From: Clostridia bacterium
GTDB lineage: Bacteria > Bacillota > Clostridia > Oscillospirales > Acutalibacteraceae
Length of the DNA: 16,597 bases
Assembly: GCA_017615405.1 (NCBI GenBank)
Contig: JAGAAE010000007.1
Coordinates: 1-16,597, forward strand
Direction: 5' to 3'
Below, piece by piece: positions 1 through 7,892 of the stretch (position 1 is its first letter; every line of letters begins with the position of its first letter). A program made the translations under genes and the position numbers. Under the pieces are notes generated by a model. That model saw only the letters and a list, made by a program, of their open reading frames with translations, searched no databases and was not told the origin of the DNA.

Positions 1-552
1 GATAAAGACGTTGCGGCTTTAAAGTCAATAAGAGAAGAGACGGTTTTATCCGACGAGCAACTTTCGGAAATTATCGAACTCTCGGATTATACGCGGGCAA
101 AGTCGAGGGCGCTTTGGTATCTTGACCGAAGCGATCACACCGAAAAACAGCTTTACGATAAACTGATCCGGGCGCGCTTTTCCCCGAGAGTCTGTGCAAA
201 GGTCATTGCCAAGCTTAAAGAACTCGGGCTTATAGACGACGAACGGTTTGCAAAAAGATACAGTGAACGCCTCTTTGAGGCAAACACCTCAAAAAGGCAG
301 ATCTTATGTAAACTCTATGAAAAGGGCGTAAGCCGCGATCTTGCAAAGGTGACCGTTTGCGCCCTTCCCGAGGACGAAACGGCGCTTATCAGGAACCTTA
401 TTGAAAAGAAATATAAACAAAAGTTAAAGGATAAAGAAAGTGTAAAAAAGGTCTACGCCGCGCTTATAAGGAAGGGATTTTCCTTCTCCGGCGTTAAAGA
501 GGTCCTTAAAGATTACGAGGAAGAACTTGCCTACACTTTCGAGGATACGTAA
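1..552 (+). CDS. recX: RecX regulatory protein, 5' end missing
   Basis: Frame 1 is open from the first base to TAA at 550-552, giving 183 visible residues; the true start lies left of the window. RecX-family proteins bind RecA filaments and limit recombination and SOS activity. The visible part shows the repeated three-helix RecX pattern: a first repeat around ALWYLDRSDHTEKQLYDKL (residues 37-55), a second around AKLKELGLIDDERFAKRYSE, and a third ending with ALIRKGFSFSGVKEVL near the C-terminus. A later internal ATG at 349 would give only 67 residues and discard two of the three repeats, so it is not the start. The stop abuts the rimO ATG directly (TAAATG), which suggests co-transcription. 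recA is not in the window. The family call is firm; regulation cannot be judged because the start is absent. Confidence 0.88.
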   Translation, partial: DKDVAALKSIREETVLSDEQLSEIIELSDYTRAKSRALWYLDRSDHTEKQLYDKLIRARFSPRVCAKVIAKLKELGLIDDERFAKRYSERLFEANTSKRQILCKLYEKGVSRDLAKVTVCALPEDETALIRNLIEKKYKQKLKDKESVKKVYAALIRKGFSFSGVKEVLKDYEEELAYTFEDT

Positions 553-1878
553 ATGGCAAAGGTGAGTATGGTATCTTTGGGTTGCCCGAAAAATCAGGTC
601 GACGCCGAAATGATGCTGTATTTGTTGAAAGAGGGCGGTTTTGAACTCTCAAGCGAGGAAGCCGAAGCCGACGTTATAATAATCAACACCTGCGGTTTTA
701 TCGAGGAAGCCAAAAAAGAGGCGATCGAAAACATTCTCGAAGCCGCGCAGTATAAAACGAGCGGTAAATGCAAGGCGCTTATCGTGACGGGATGTCTTGC
801 CGAGAGGTATAAAGACGACGTGACCGCCGAGATACCCGAGGTCGACGTTTGCGTCGGCATAGGGAAAAATTCAGAGATAGTTGACGTCGTGAACGATGCC
901 TTAAACGGGAAATTGCAAAATCGCTACGGCGAAAAAACCGAGCTTGATCTTAATATCCCGAGGATACTCGGAGGGATGCCGTTTACGGCGTACCTTAAAA
1001 TCGCCGACGGCTGCGATAACTGCTGTACATACTGCGCGATACCGAAAATCAGGGGCAGAATGCGAAGCCGAACCATCGAAGAATGCGTCGAAGAGGCAAG
1101 ACGGCTTGCGGCGGGCGGAGTTAAGGAACTTACCGTCGTAGCGCAGGACACGACCGCATACGGTACCGATATCTACGGTGAGCCGAAATTATGCGAGCTT
1201 TTGGAAAAACTTTGCAGGATCGACGGGCTTCACTGGATCCGGACGCTCTACACCTACCCCGAACGGATAACCGACGGGTTGCTTGAACTTATAAACCGCG
1301 AGCCTAAACTCGTCAAATATCTCGATATCCCTATCCAGCACGTAAACCAAGATATCCTTAAAAGGATGAACCGAAAGGGCAATGCGGCGAGCATCCGCGC
1401 CCTTATCGAAAGGATCCGGCAAAAGGTCGACGGCGTTACGATACGAACGACCCTTATAACCGGCTTCCCGGGCGAAACCGACGAGCAGTTTACCGAACTT
1501 CATGAGTTTATAAAGGACGTAAGGTTTGACAGGCTCGGCTGTTTCCCCTATTCCGCCGAGGAAGATACGATCGCCGCGACAATGCCCGATCAGATCGATG
1601 AGCAGGTAAAGATCGACCGTATGGAACATATCATGGAGACCCAGATGACCATATCGGCCGAGAAAAACGCAGAAAAGAACGGTCGGACCGTCGAAGTCCT
1701 GATCGAAGGATACGACGATTACGTCAAGTGCTATTTCGGAAGAAGCGAGAGCGACGCCCCCGAGATCGACGGAAAGGTATTTTTTACAGCATTAAGGCCG
1801 CTTAAAATAGGAGATTTTGTTAAGGTGAATATATTCGACACCATCGAATATGATTTGTTAGGAGAGATGATAGAATGA
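553..1878 (+). CDS. rimO: Ribosomal protein S12 methylthiotransferase RimO
   Basis: This 441-residue radical-SAM enzyme methylthiolates the conserved aspartate of ribosomal protein S12 and uses two [4Fe-4S] clusters. The N-terminal methylthiotransferase domain carries the three cluster cysteines C11 (VSLGCPKNQ), C47 (NTCGF) and C81 (TGCLAE). The radical-SAM motif CxxxCxxC is C154, C158 and C161, in ADGCDNCCTYCAIPKIRGR. A TRAM-like domain occupies about the last 65 residues. Length and the GCPKNQVD signature favour RimO over the tRNA enzyme MiaB. The ATG directly follows the recX stop and has a GAGGA ribosome site at 541-545. The end overlaps pgsA by four bases (ATGA), so translation is probably coupled. 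Nothing essential is missing. Confidence 0.96.
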   Translation: MAKVSMVSLGCPKNQVDAEMMLYLLKEGGFELSSEEAEADVIIINTCGFIEEAKKEAIENILEAAQYKTSGKCKALIVTGCLAERYKDDVTAEIPEVDVCVGIGKNSEIVDVVNDALNGKLQNRYGEKTELDLNIPRILGGMPFTAYLKIADGCDNCCTYCAIPKIRGRMRSRTIEECVEEARRLAAGGVKELTVVAQDTTAYGTDIYGEPKLCELLEKLCRIDGLHWIRTLYTYPERITDGLLELINREPKLVKYLDIPIQHVNQDILKRMNRKGNAASIRALIERIRQKVDGVTIRTTLITGFPGETDEQFTELHEFIKDVRFDRLGCFPYSAEEDTIAATMPDQIDEQVKIDRMEHIMETQMTISAEKNAEKNGRTVEVLIEGYDDYVKCYFGRSESDAPEIDGKVFFTALRPLKIGDFVKVNIFDTIEYDLLGEMIE

Positions 1879-2468
1879 ACACACCGAACAAGTTGACACT
1901 CGCAAGGATGATAGCGACCCCGATATTTATGCTTACGATGCTTTTTGCATTCCCCTTCCGCTACGTTGCGGCGCTTGTGCTTTTTGTTCTTGCTTCGCTC
2001 ACCGACCTTATCGACGGAAAACTCGCAAGAAAGTACAATCTCATAACCGATTTCGGAAAATTTCTGGATCCCCTCGTCGACAAAATGCTCACGACGGCGG
2101 CATATCTCGGATTTATATGCGTTTACGGTGATAAACCTGTGTATTGCTGGCAGATAACGGCGATAACCTTTATCGTCTTATTCAGAGAATTTGCCGTTTC
2201 ATCCATCCGACTTGTTGTTGTTTCTTCCGGCGGAAAGGTTATCGCCGCAAATATGTGGGGCAAGGCGAAAACGGTCAGCCAGATGATCGGTATATCGACG
2301 GCTTTGACAATTTTTGCGGCAAAGGATATTTTTTCCTGCCTTTCGAGGTTTGACCTGTTTTTCGACATCGCCATAATGGTCCTTTTCTGGATATCGGCGG
2401 TTTTGTGCGTTATTTCGGGCATAATCTACCTTTCAGGCAGCAAAGAATATATCAATTCTTCAAAGTAG
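1875..2468 (+). CDS. pgsA: CDP-diacylglycerol-glycerol-3-phosphate 3-phosphatidyltransferase
   Basis: This 197-residue integral membrane enzyme transfers a phosphatidyl group from CDP-diacylglycerol to glycerol-3-phosphate, the committed step to phosphatidylglycerol. The full CDP-alcohol phosphotransferase signature DxxDGxxARx8GxxxDxxxD is visible as D44, D47, G48, A51, R52, G61, D65 and D69. Several hydrophobic helices surround it (about 12-40, 75-97, 100-125 and a pair between 160 and 190). The opening NTPNKLTLARM is typical of PgsA. The ATG lies inside the rimO stop (ATGA) and is served by AGGAGAG at 1860-1866. rimO-pgsA adjacency is common in Clostridia from general knowledge. No anomalies were seen. 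Confidence 0.95.
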   Translation: MNTPNKLTLARMIATPIFMLTMLFAFPFRYVAALVLFVLASLTDLIDGKLARKYNLITDFGKFLDPLVDKMLTTAAYLGFICVYGDKPVYCWQITAITFIVLFREFAVSSIRLVVVSSGGKVIAANMWGKAKTVSQMIGISTALTIFAAKDIFSCLSRFDLFFDIAIMVLFWISAVLCVISGIIYLSGSKEYINSSK

Positions 2469-2476
2469 GAGAGCGT

Positions 2477-3109
2477 ATGTTTGACAGAATCAAAGAAGAT
2501 ATACAGGCGGTAAAGGATCGCGATCCCGCTGCGAGATCGAGTCTTGAAATATTCTTCCTTTACCCCGGCGTAAAGGCGATAAGGATGTATCGCCGCGCGC
2601 ATAAGCATTATTTGAAGGGGCATTTTTTCAGGGCGCGCCTTATTTCGCAAAGGGCGGTCAAAAAGACCGGTATTGAGATCCACCCCGGCGCAAAAATAGG
2701 CAGAAGGCTCGTTATCGACCACGGTACGGGCATCGTAATAGGCGAGACCGCCGAGATAGGCGACGATTGCCTTTTATATCAGGGCGTTACCCTCGGAGGA
2801 ACGGGCAAGGACGTCGGAAAACGTCACCCGACCCTCGGGAACAACGTTATGGTCAGCGCAGGGGCAAAGGTTTTAGGTCCTTTTAAGATAGGCGATAATT
2901 CAAGGGTAGCCGCCGGAGCGGTCGTTCTTGAAGAGGTGCCGCCGAATTCAACCGTCGTCGGCGTTCCGGCGCACGTCGTTCGCCAAAACGGCAAAAAGGT
3001 AGAAACAAAGCCGCTCGATCAGATCAACATCCCCGATCCCGTTCAGCAGGAGATCGACAAATTGGAAGAAAGAATAGCGGCTCTCGAAAAAACAAAAGGT
3101 GAAAGATAA
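2477..3109 (+). CDS. cysE: Serine O-acetyltransferase
   Basis: This 210-residue enzyme acetylates L-serine with acetyl-CoA to O-acetylserine, the precursor used by cysteine synthase. It has a short helical N-terminus and a left-handed beta-helix of hexapeptide repeats from about residue 66 to 190. The catalytic D81-H82 pair is in IDHGTGIVIGE, and H117 is in GKRHPTLG. Length matches the short Bacillus-type CysE. An upstream in-frame ATG at 2405 lies inside pgsA and lacks the conserved fold; the ATG at 2477 has AGGAGAG at 2467-2473. A charged heptad-like tail (residues about 190-207, QQEIDKLEERIAALEK) could form a short coiled coil. The stop overlaps the cysS ATG by one base, which pairs cysteine synthesis with cysteine charging. 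I see no T-box leader before it. Confidence 0.95.
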   Translation: MFDRIKEDIQAVKDRDPAARSSLEIFFLYPGVKAIRMYRRAHKHYLKGHFFRARLISQRAVKKTGIEIHPGAKIGRRLVIDHGTGIVIGETAEIGDDCLLYQGVTLGGTGKDVGKRHPTLGNNVMVSAGAKVLGPFKIGDNSRVAAGAVVLEEVPPNSTVVGVPAHVVRQNGKKVETKPLDQINIPDPVQQEIDKLEERIAALEKTKGER

Positions 3110-4488
3110 TGAAGATTTTTAACACACTTACAAGACAAAAAGACGAATTCATCCCGATAAAGGAAGGCGAGGCAAAGATATATGCCTGCGGTCCGACGGT
3201 TTATAACTATATACATATCGGAAACGCGAGACCGCTTTGCGTTTTCGACGTGTTGAGACGCTATCTTGAATGGCGCGGATACAAGGTCACCTTCGTCCAG
3301 AACTTTACCGATATCGACGATAAACTTATAAACAAGGCAAACGAGGAAGGGATAACCGTTCCCGAGGTCGCCGAAAGATTTATTAAAGAGTTCTGGGTCG
3401 ATGCAAAGGGTCTTAACGTCCGTGAGGCTACGGTACACCCGAGAGCGACCGAGAATATAGACGAGATCCAAAGAATAATAACCACCCTTATCGAAAAGGG
3501 ATATGCCTACCAAGCGGGCGGCGACGTTTATTTCAGAAGCCGCAAATTCGAAGGCTACGGCAAACTTTCCCATCAACCTCTTGAAGATTTAGAGGCAGGC
3601 GCAAGGATAGAGACCGGGGATATCAAGGAAGACCCGATGGACTTCTGCCTCTGGAAAGGCGCCAAGGAGGGCGAGCCGTTCTGGGAATCACCCTGGGGAA
3701 AGGGACGCCCCGGCTGGCATATCGAATGCTCGGCTATGGCGGGAAGATACTTGGGCAAAACGATAGATATCCATTGCGGAGGGCTTGATCTTATATTCCC
3801 CCACCACGAAAACGAGATAGCCCAGAGCGAATGCGCAAACGGATGCGATTTTTCGCATTACTGGATGCATAACGGATTTATAAACGTTGACAACCATAAA
3901 ATGTCAAAATCTCTTAATAACTTCTTTACCGTTCGTGACGTTGCAAATGCCTACGGCTACGAGCCGATAAGATATCTTATGATCTCTTCGCAGTACAGAG
4001 GCCCCATTAACTACTCGGTCGATATAATCGAGCAGGGCAAGAACGCTCTTGAAAGGCTTTACACCTGCCGCGACAATATTGATTTCGCTCTTAAAAACGC
4101 GCCTGACGGCGGAGAGATACCGGAATTTATCGAAAAGAGAAAAGCGGAATTTATTGCCGCTATGGAAGACGATCTCAATACCGCCGACGCTCTGGCGGCT
4201 GTCTTCTCGCTCGTCCGCGAGATCAATACTGCGATATCCGAGGGTGCAGGGAAGGATGCTCTTAACGCCTGCGCCGGGATATTTGACGAGCTGACCGGCG
4301 TTTTGGGTCTTGTCTACAACAGGAAAAGCGGCGACCTTGATTCCGAGATCGAAGAGCTTATAAATAAGCGTACCGAGGCGAGGAAAAACAGGGATTTCAA
4401 GACCGCGGACGAAATAAGGGATAAACTCAAAGAAATGGGGATCACCCTTGAAGACACCCCGAACGGTGTAAAATGGACAAAAGTTTAA
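3109..4488 (+). CDS. cysS: Cysteinyl-tRNA synthetase
   Basis: This 459-residue class I synthetase charges tRNA-Cys with cysteine. The HIGH-type motif is H36-I-G-N39, in YNYIHIGNARP. The KMSKS loop is K264-M-S-K-S268, in NHKMSKSLNN. The zinc site that selects cysteine is complete: C27, C207 (WHIECSAM), H232 and E236 (FPHHENE), with the spacing known from E. coli CysS. The C-terminal part holds the DALR-type anticodon region and an ERR/DEIRDKLKEMGI ending common to the family. A ribosome site AAAGGTGA lies at 3095-3102. The end overlaps the next gene by 16 bases. Coupling with cysE is a common Firmicutes arrangement. Confidence 0.97.
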   Translation: MKIFNTLTRQKDEFIPIKEGEAKIYACGPTVYNYIHIGNARPLCVFDVLRRYLEWRGYKVTFVQNFTDIDDKLINKANEEGITVPEVAERFIKEFWVDAKGLNVREATVHPRATENIDEIQRIITTLIEKGYAYQAGGDVYFRSRKFEGYGKLSHQPLEDLEAGARIETGDIKEDPMDFCLWKGAKEGEPFWESPWGKGRPGWHIECSAMAGRYLGKTIDIHCGGLDLIFPHHENEIAQSECANGCDFSHYWMHNGFINVDNHKMSKSLNNFFTVRDVANAYGYEPIRYLMISSQYRGPINYSVDIIEQGKNALERLYTCRDNIDFALKNAPDGGEIPEFIEKRKAEFIAAMEDDLNTADALAAVFSLVREINTAISEGAGKDALNACAGIFDELTGVLGLVYNRKSGDLDSEIEELINKRTEARKNRDFKTADEIRDKLKEMGITLEDTPNGVKWTKV

Positions 4489-5210
4489 ACGTTTCGCGGC
4501 AGCCGATCGGAAACGGCGTTTTTATCTATACCTCAAAGCATCATTCCTTTGGCACCGACGCCGTTTTGCTCGCCGATTTTGCAAGACCGAAACCTAAGGA
4601 CAGGATGATCGACCTCGGTACGGGATGCGGGATAATACCCTTTTTGATACTTCGCGACAGAAAACTGTCCGACTGCATCGGTATAGATATTTCTTCGGAG
4701 GCGACAGAACTTGCCGAAATGACGGCGAAGGAAAACGGATTTGAAGGGTTTAGGGCGCTTAATTCCGATTTTCTTGATTTAAAGGGAAAAATCGAATTCG
4801 GAAGGGCGACGCTTATAACCTGCAATCCGCCCTATAAGGCGCCGGGAGCGGGTCTTAAAAACCCGGATGAGACCGATATGGTCGCGCGGCACGAAACGAA
4901 ATGTACGCTGAGGGATATCATCGCCCTTTCGGCAAAGCTTCTTCAAACAAGCGGCAGACTTTGCCTTTGCCACCGTCCCGAACGGCTCGCCGAGCTTATT
5001 GATCTTATGCGGGAGTTCGGGATCGAGCCGAAACGCCTTCGCTGTGTGGCGCAAAGACGCGGCGAGAAACCGTGGCTGGTCCTTGTTGAAGGGCGGCGCT
5101 GCGGGAACACCGGACTTGATATCGAAAACGAACTTTATATCGAGGAAAACGGCGATTTTTCCCCCGAAATGAAAGAGATATACAGTTATTATAAAGAAGG
5201 GCATCAGTAG
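4473..5210 (+). CDS. trmN6: TrmN6/YabB-like tRNA adenine-N6 methyltransferase
   Basis: This 245-residue SAM-dependent methyltransferase belongs to the group annotated as tRNA1(Val) A37 N6-methyltransferase (YfiC in E. coli, YabB in Bacillus). SAM motif I is D47-LGTGCG-53, preceded by the typical GTDAVLLADF segment. The catalytic N118-P-P-Y121 motif marks N6-adenine (or N-type) methylation. The start overlaps cysS by 16 bases with no strong ribosome site, so termination-reinitiation is the likely mode; no other in-frame start upstream of motif I fits. The next gene is rsmI, the same neighbour as yabB in Bacillus, which supports the assignment. Exact tRNA target is inferred from the family only. 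Confidence 0.85.
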   Translation: MDKSLNVSRQPIGNGVFIYTSKHHSFGTDAVLLADFARPKPKDRMIDLGTGCGIIPFLILRDRKLSDCIGIDISSEATELAEMTAKENGFEGFRALNSDFLDLKGKIEFGRATLITCNPPYKAPGAGLKNPDETDMVARHETKCTLRDIIALSAKLLQTSGRLCLCHRPERLAELIDLMREFGIEPKRLRCVAQRRGEKPWLVLVEGRRCGNTGLDIENELYIEENGDFSPEMKEIYSYYKEGHQ

Positions 5211-5236
5211 AAAGCCGATAAAAAGGAAGTGAGCGT

Positions 5237-6061
5237 TTGAGCGGAAAATTATACGTTGTCGGGACCCCCATAGGAAACCTTGAAGACCTTTCTCCGAGGG
5301 CGATACGAATTCTTTCCGAGGCGGACTTTATCGCCGCCGAGGATACGAGAGTGACCCTTAAACTGCTCAACCGTTTCGACATAAAAAAAGAACTTGTCTC
5401 TTACTATGAACACAACAAAGAGCAAAAAGAAGACTATATAATAAACAGGATCTCGGGCGGCGAGGTCTGTGCGGTCGTAACCGACGCCGGGATGCCGGCG
5501 ATCTCCGACCCGGGCGAAGAATTGGTGAGATCGGCGCATGAGAACGGTATTCCGGTCGAATGCGTTCCCGGTCCGGTGGCTTTTGCCTCGGCGCTGAGCG
5601 TTTCGGGAATGCCTTCGGGAAGGTTTTGTTTCGAGGGTTTTTTGTCGGTAAACAGGATAAGCCGCCTTGAACGTCTCACATCGCTTAAAGGCGAGACAAG
5701 GACGATGATTTTTTACGAGGCGCCGCATAAACTTCTCAAAACCCTTAAAGATATGGGCGAAACCTTCGGACTCGACAGACAGATCGCCATTGTAAAAGAG
5801 CTTACGAAGATCCACGAGACCGTTTTTCGCTTTACCTTTTCGCAGGCGATTGCTTATTTTGAGGAAAATCAGCCTCGCGGTGAATACGTTCTTATAGTCA
5901 AGGGCGAGGAACCGAAGCGCGAGGAATACACGTTAGAGGATGCCGTTTCGATCGCCAAAGACTATATAAACAAGGGAAATCCGCCGTCCTTTGCCGCAAA
6001 ATCGGCGGCGTCGGTCACCGGCGTTAAAAAGGGCGATATTTATAAAGAACTCATAAAATGA
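5237..6061 (+). CDS. rsmI: 16S rRNA (cytidine-1402-2'-O) methyltransferase RsmI
   Basis: This 274-residue tetrapyrrole-methylase-fold enzyme adds the 2'-O-methyl group to C1402 in the decoding centre of 16S rRNA. The N-terminus LYVVGTPIGNLEDLSPRA and the AEDTRVTLKLLN segment are diagnostic. VTDAGMPAISDPGEELV and the EAPHKLLKTL region follow, as in other RsmI proteins. The C-terminal 45 residues form the small helical RsmI domain ending in KKGDIYKELIK. The start codon is TTG at 5237 with AGGAAG at 5224-5229; no in-frame ATG precedes the conserved GTPIGNL. The gap to the previous gene is 26 bases, so the two are probably one operon. No terminator hairpin is visible after the stop; a promoter for the next gene begins two bases later. 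Confidence 0.95.
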   Translation: MSGKLYVVGTPIGNLEDLSPRAIRILSEADFIAAEDTRVTLKLLNRFDIKKELVSYYEHNKEQKEDYIINRISGGEVCAVVTDAGMPAISDPGEELVRSAHENGIPVECVPGPVAFASALSVSGMPSGRFCFEGFLSVNRISRLERLTSLKGETRTMIFYEAPHKLLKTLKDMGETFGLDRQIAIVKELTKIHETVFRFTFSQAIAYFEENQPRGEYVLIVKGEEPKREEYTLEDAVSIAKDYINKGNPPSFAAKSAASVTGVKKGDIYKELIK

Positions 6062-6062
6062 T

Positions 6063-6090
6063 TGTAATTCGGCGCAATATAGAATATAAT
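6063..6090 (+). promoter_or_regulatory. Sigma-A type promoter for the LCP operon
   Basis: TTGTAA (6063-6068) and a perfect TATAAT (6085-6090) are separated by 16 bases. Transcription would begin near 6097, between an in-frame ATG at 6089 that overlaps the -10 box and the ATG at 6128. This placement argues that the downstream protein starts at 6128. The -35 box matches four of six consensus bases. Confidence 0.6.
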
Positions 6091-6127
6091 GGTCTTCCAC
6101 GGGGATCATTTTAAAGGGAACGGGAAT

Positions 6128-7699
6128 ATGGATAAAGACGATAAATTCGACGGAAATTTTAATAATGACGGTAATATGAGTTTTGAAGATATTTCTTCAA
6201 ATTCTGCAAAATATCAGATAGACACGGGAAAGATAGACCTTTTTTTCGATGACCCCAAGCATTCGTATCGTCGGAAAAAGCGTGGTATTTTCAAGTTTTT
6301 TGACAATATCAGGTATGGGATCTATAAATGGTGGAAGTGTATGAAAAAATCGAAAAAGGGCATTTTGATCGTATTTGTTTCATTTGTTTTGGCGCTGACT
6401 ATATTTATTATGGCGGGCGGTCTTAACTACTTATATCACTACAACGACATTAAGGTTGAACACGTCAGGGGTCAGATCGACGGGGACGTTATGAACATCG
6501 CTTTGTTCGGGATCGACAGCCGCGATACCGACGGGAAAAGCAGTTTTAACGGAAATTCCGACAGTATTATGATATTAAGCCTTAATTTCAAAACCAAGAA
6601 GATAAAGATCATCTCCCTGCTTCGCGATACCTTTGTGCCGCTCGGCTGGAAGGGCGAAAAAGGCTATGGGAAAATCAACGCCGCTTATGCCAAAGGCGGT
6701 CCGACGCTCGCGGTACAGACCATCGACAGTATTTTTAACCTTGATATAACCGAATATGCAACGGTAAACTTTTACGGTATGGCGGATATCATCGATGCCG
6801 TTGGCGGCATTGACGTCGAGCTTACCAAAAACGAGGTCACCGCAAGGGGTGTAAACAACCACGGCATCAACGATATGATAGATGAGATCTGCCAGAAGGA
6901 AGGTCTTAAATTCAGTGATTACAAGGTCTCCAAATGGGGAAAACAGCACCTGAACGGCGTTCAGGCGGTCGCCTATTCGAGAATAAGATACTGTACGAAC
7001 GTCTGGGGCACTTCGAACGATTACGGACGAAGCGACCGTCAGAGATTTGTTATGAAACAGCTTTTTAATTCGGTTAAGGATCTGCCGAAATCGAGATATC
7101 TGAGCCTTGTCAAGGCGCTTGTCCCCTGCACCGAAACGTCCCTTGAGTTTAACAAGATAGTAGACATCGGCTGGAACATGATGATGCAAAAGCCCGCTTT
7201 TGAGGAATACCGTCTGCCTATGACCGAAGCGGACGCAGACAAGGAAAAGGGTGAAAAAGGCTCCGATTATAATTTCCTTATCACTCCGACACCGTCGGGA
7301 TACGGATCGATCCTTTATATGGATCTTAATTACGTTTCAAAGGTCATCCACGCCGTTTTGTATTCGGATATGACCGTAAAGGATTATATCGCCAAGAATC
7401 CCGTTCAAAAGAACAGTTGGTATAAGGGAAGCTACGGCGGAGGTTCATCCTCCGGAAGTTCAGGCAAAACGTCGTCCACCGAGTCAACGACTAAAGAACC
7501 GACCAAGCCGACCGAGACCGAGACGGATGATCCCGATAAGAAGACCGAAAGCGAGTCGCCGGGCGGTACCGATACCGGGACCGAAACGGGCAACGAAAGC
7601 GGTGAAGACAAACCGTCCGAAGAGCAGAAACCTCCCGAAGGCGGCGAGGTAGAAGGCGGCGAGACTCCGCCCGAGAGTCAGGGGGAAGAGGGGACTTGA
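6128..7699 (+). CDS. LytR-CpsA-Psr (LCP) family cell-wall polymer ligase
   Basis: LCP proteins attach teichoic acids or other phosphate-linked polymers to peptidoglycan outside the cell. From the chosen ATG the protein has 523 residues: an N/D-rich cytoplasmic segment (1-75), one membrane helix (about 78-100), the LCP domain (about 120-340), and a low-complexity tail rich in Gly, Ser, Thr, Pro and Glu (about 435-523). Recognisable LCP residues are D130 and R132 in FGIDSRDTDG, the NSDSIMILSLN strand, and LLRDTFV (R166-D167). An ATG 39 bases upstream sits inside a TATAAT box, while 6128 has AAAGGGAA at 6113-6120, so I chose 6128. The acidic, proline/threonine-rich tail is longer than in classical TagTUV and could span or contact the wall. 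The stop overlaps the next start (TTGA). Confidence 0.9.
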   Translation: MDKDDKFDGNFNNDGNMSFEDISSNSAKYQIDTGKIDLFFDDPKHSYRRKKRGIFKFFDNIRYGIYKWWKCMKKSKKGILIVFVSFVLALTIFIMAGGLNYLYHYNDIKVEHVRGQIDGDVMNIALFGIDSRDTDGKSSFNGNSDSIMILSLNFKTKKIKIISLLRDTFVPLGWKGEKGYGKINAAYAKGGPTLAVQTIDSIFNLDITEYATVNFYGMADIIDAVGGIDVELTKNEVTARGVNNHGINDMIDEICQKEGLKFSDYKVSKWGKQHLNGVQAVAYSRIRYCTNVWGTSNDYGRSDRQRFVMKQLFNSVKDLPKSRYLSLVKALVPCTETSLEFNKIVDIGWNMMMQKPAFEEYRLPMTEADADKEKGEKGSDYNFLITPTPSGYGSILYMDLNYVSKVIHAVLYSDMTVKDYIAKNPVQKNSWYKGSYGGGSSSGSSGKTSSTESTTKEPTKPTETETDDPDKKTESESPGGTDTGTETGNESGEDKPSEEQKPPEGGEVEGGETPPESQGEEGT

Positions 7700-7881
7700 A
7701 AAAGCAAAGCACTTCCTGCGAAAACTGCGCCAACTATATCCTTGACGAAGAGACCGAGACGTATTATTGCGATAAGGACCTTGATGAGGATGAAATGGCG
7801 AGATTCCTGACGGCTTCGACCTATAATTGTCCGTATTTTGATTTTTATGATGAATATTCCATCGTCAGAAAACAAAACTGA
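7696..7881 (+). CDS. Small four-cysteine protein (DUF6472-like)
   Basis: This 61-residue acidic protein has no signal peptide or membrane helix. Its four cysteines are C8, C11, C25 and C45, the first two as CxxC (SCENCANYI), followed by an acidic stretch DKDLDEDEMARFL and the ending NCPYFDFYDEYSIVRKQN. The pattern suggests a small zinc or metal-binding fold. From memory it resembles a conserved Clostridia family annotated as DUF6472; I could not check this. No function is known to me. The start is TTG inside the LCP stop codon, with a purine-rich GGGGAAGAGGGGA ribosome region just before, so it is probably translated by coupling to the LCP gene. The acyltransferase gene follows after 11 bases. 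Confidence 0.8.
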   Translation: MKKQSTSCENCANYILDEETETYYCDKDLDEDEMARFLTASTYNCPYFDFYDEYSIVRKQN

Positions 7882-7892
7882 GAGGCAAAAAT

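Noticed and set aside
2405..2476. Upstream ATG extension of cysE
   Set aside because: It lies inside pgsA, gives non-conserved residues, and the ATG at 2477 has AGGAGAG directly before it.
5249..5815. 188-codon frame antisense to rsmI
   Set aside because: It lies wholly within rsmI on the opposite strand, has no start signal, and reads as a shadow of the biased codon use of the real gene. The same applies to antisense frames at 1189-1629, 6575-7189 and 8007-8480.
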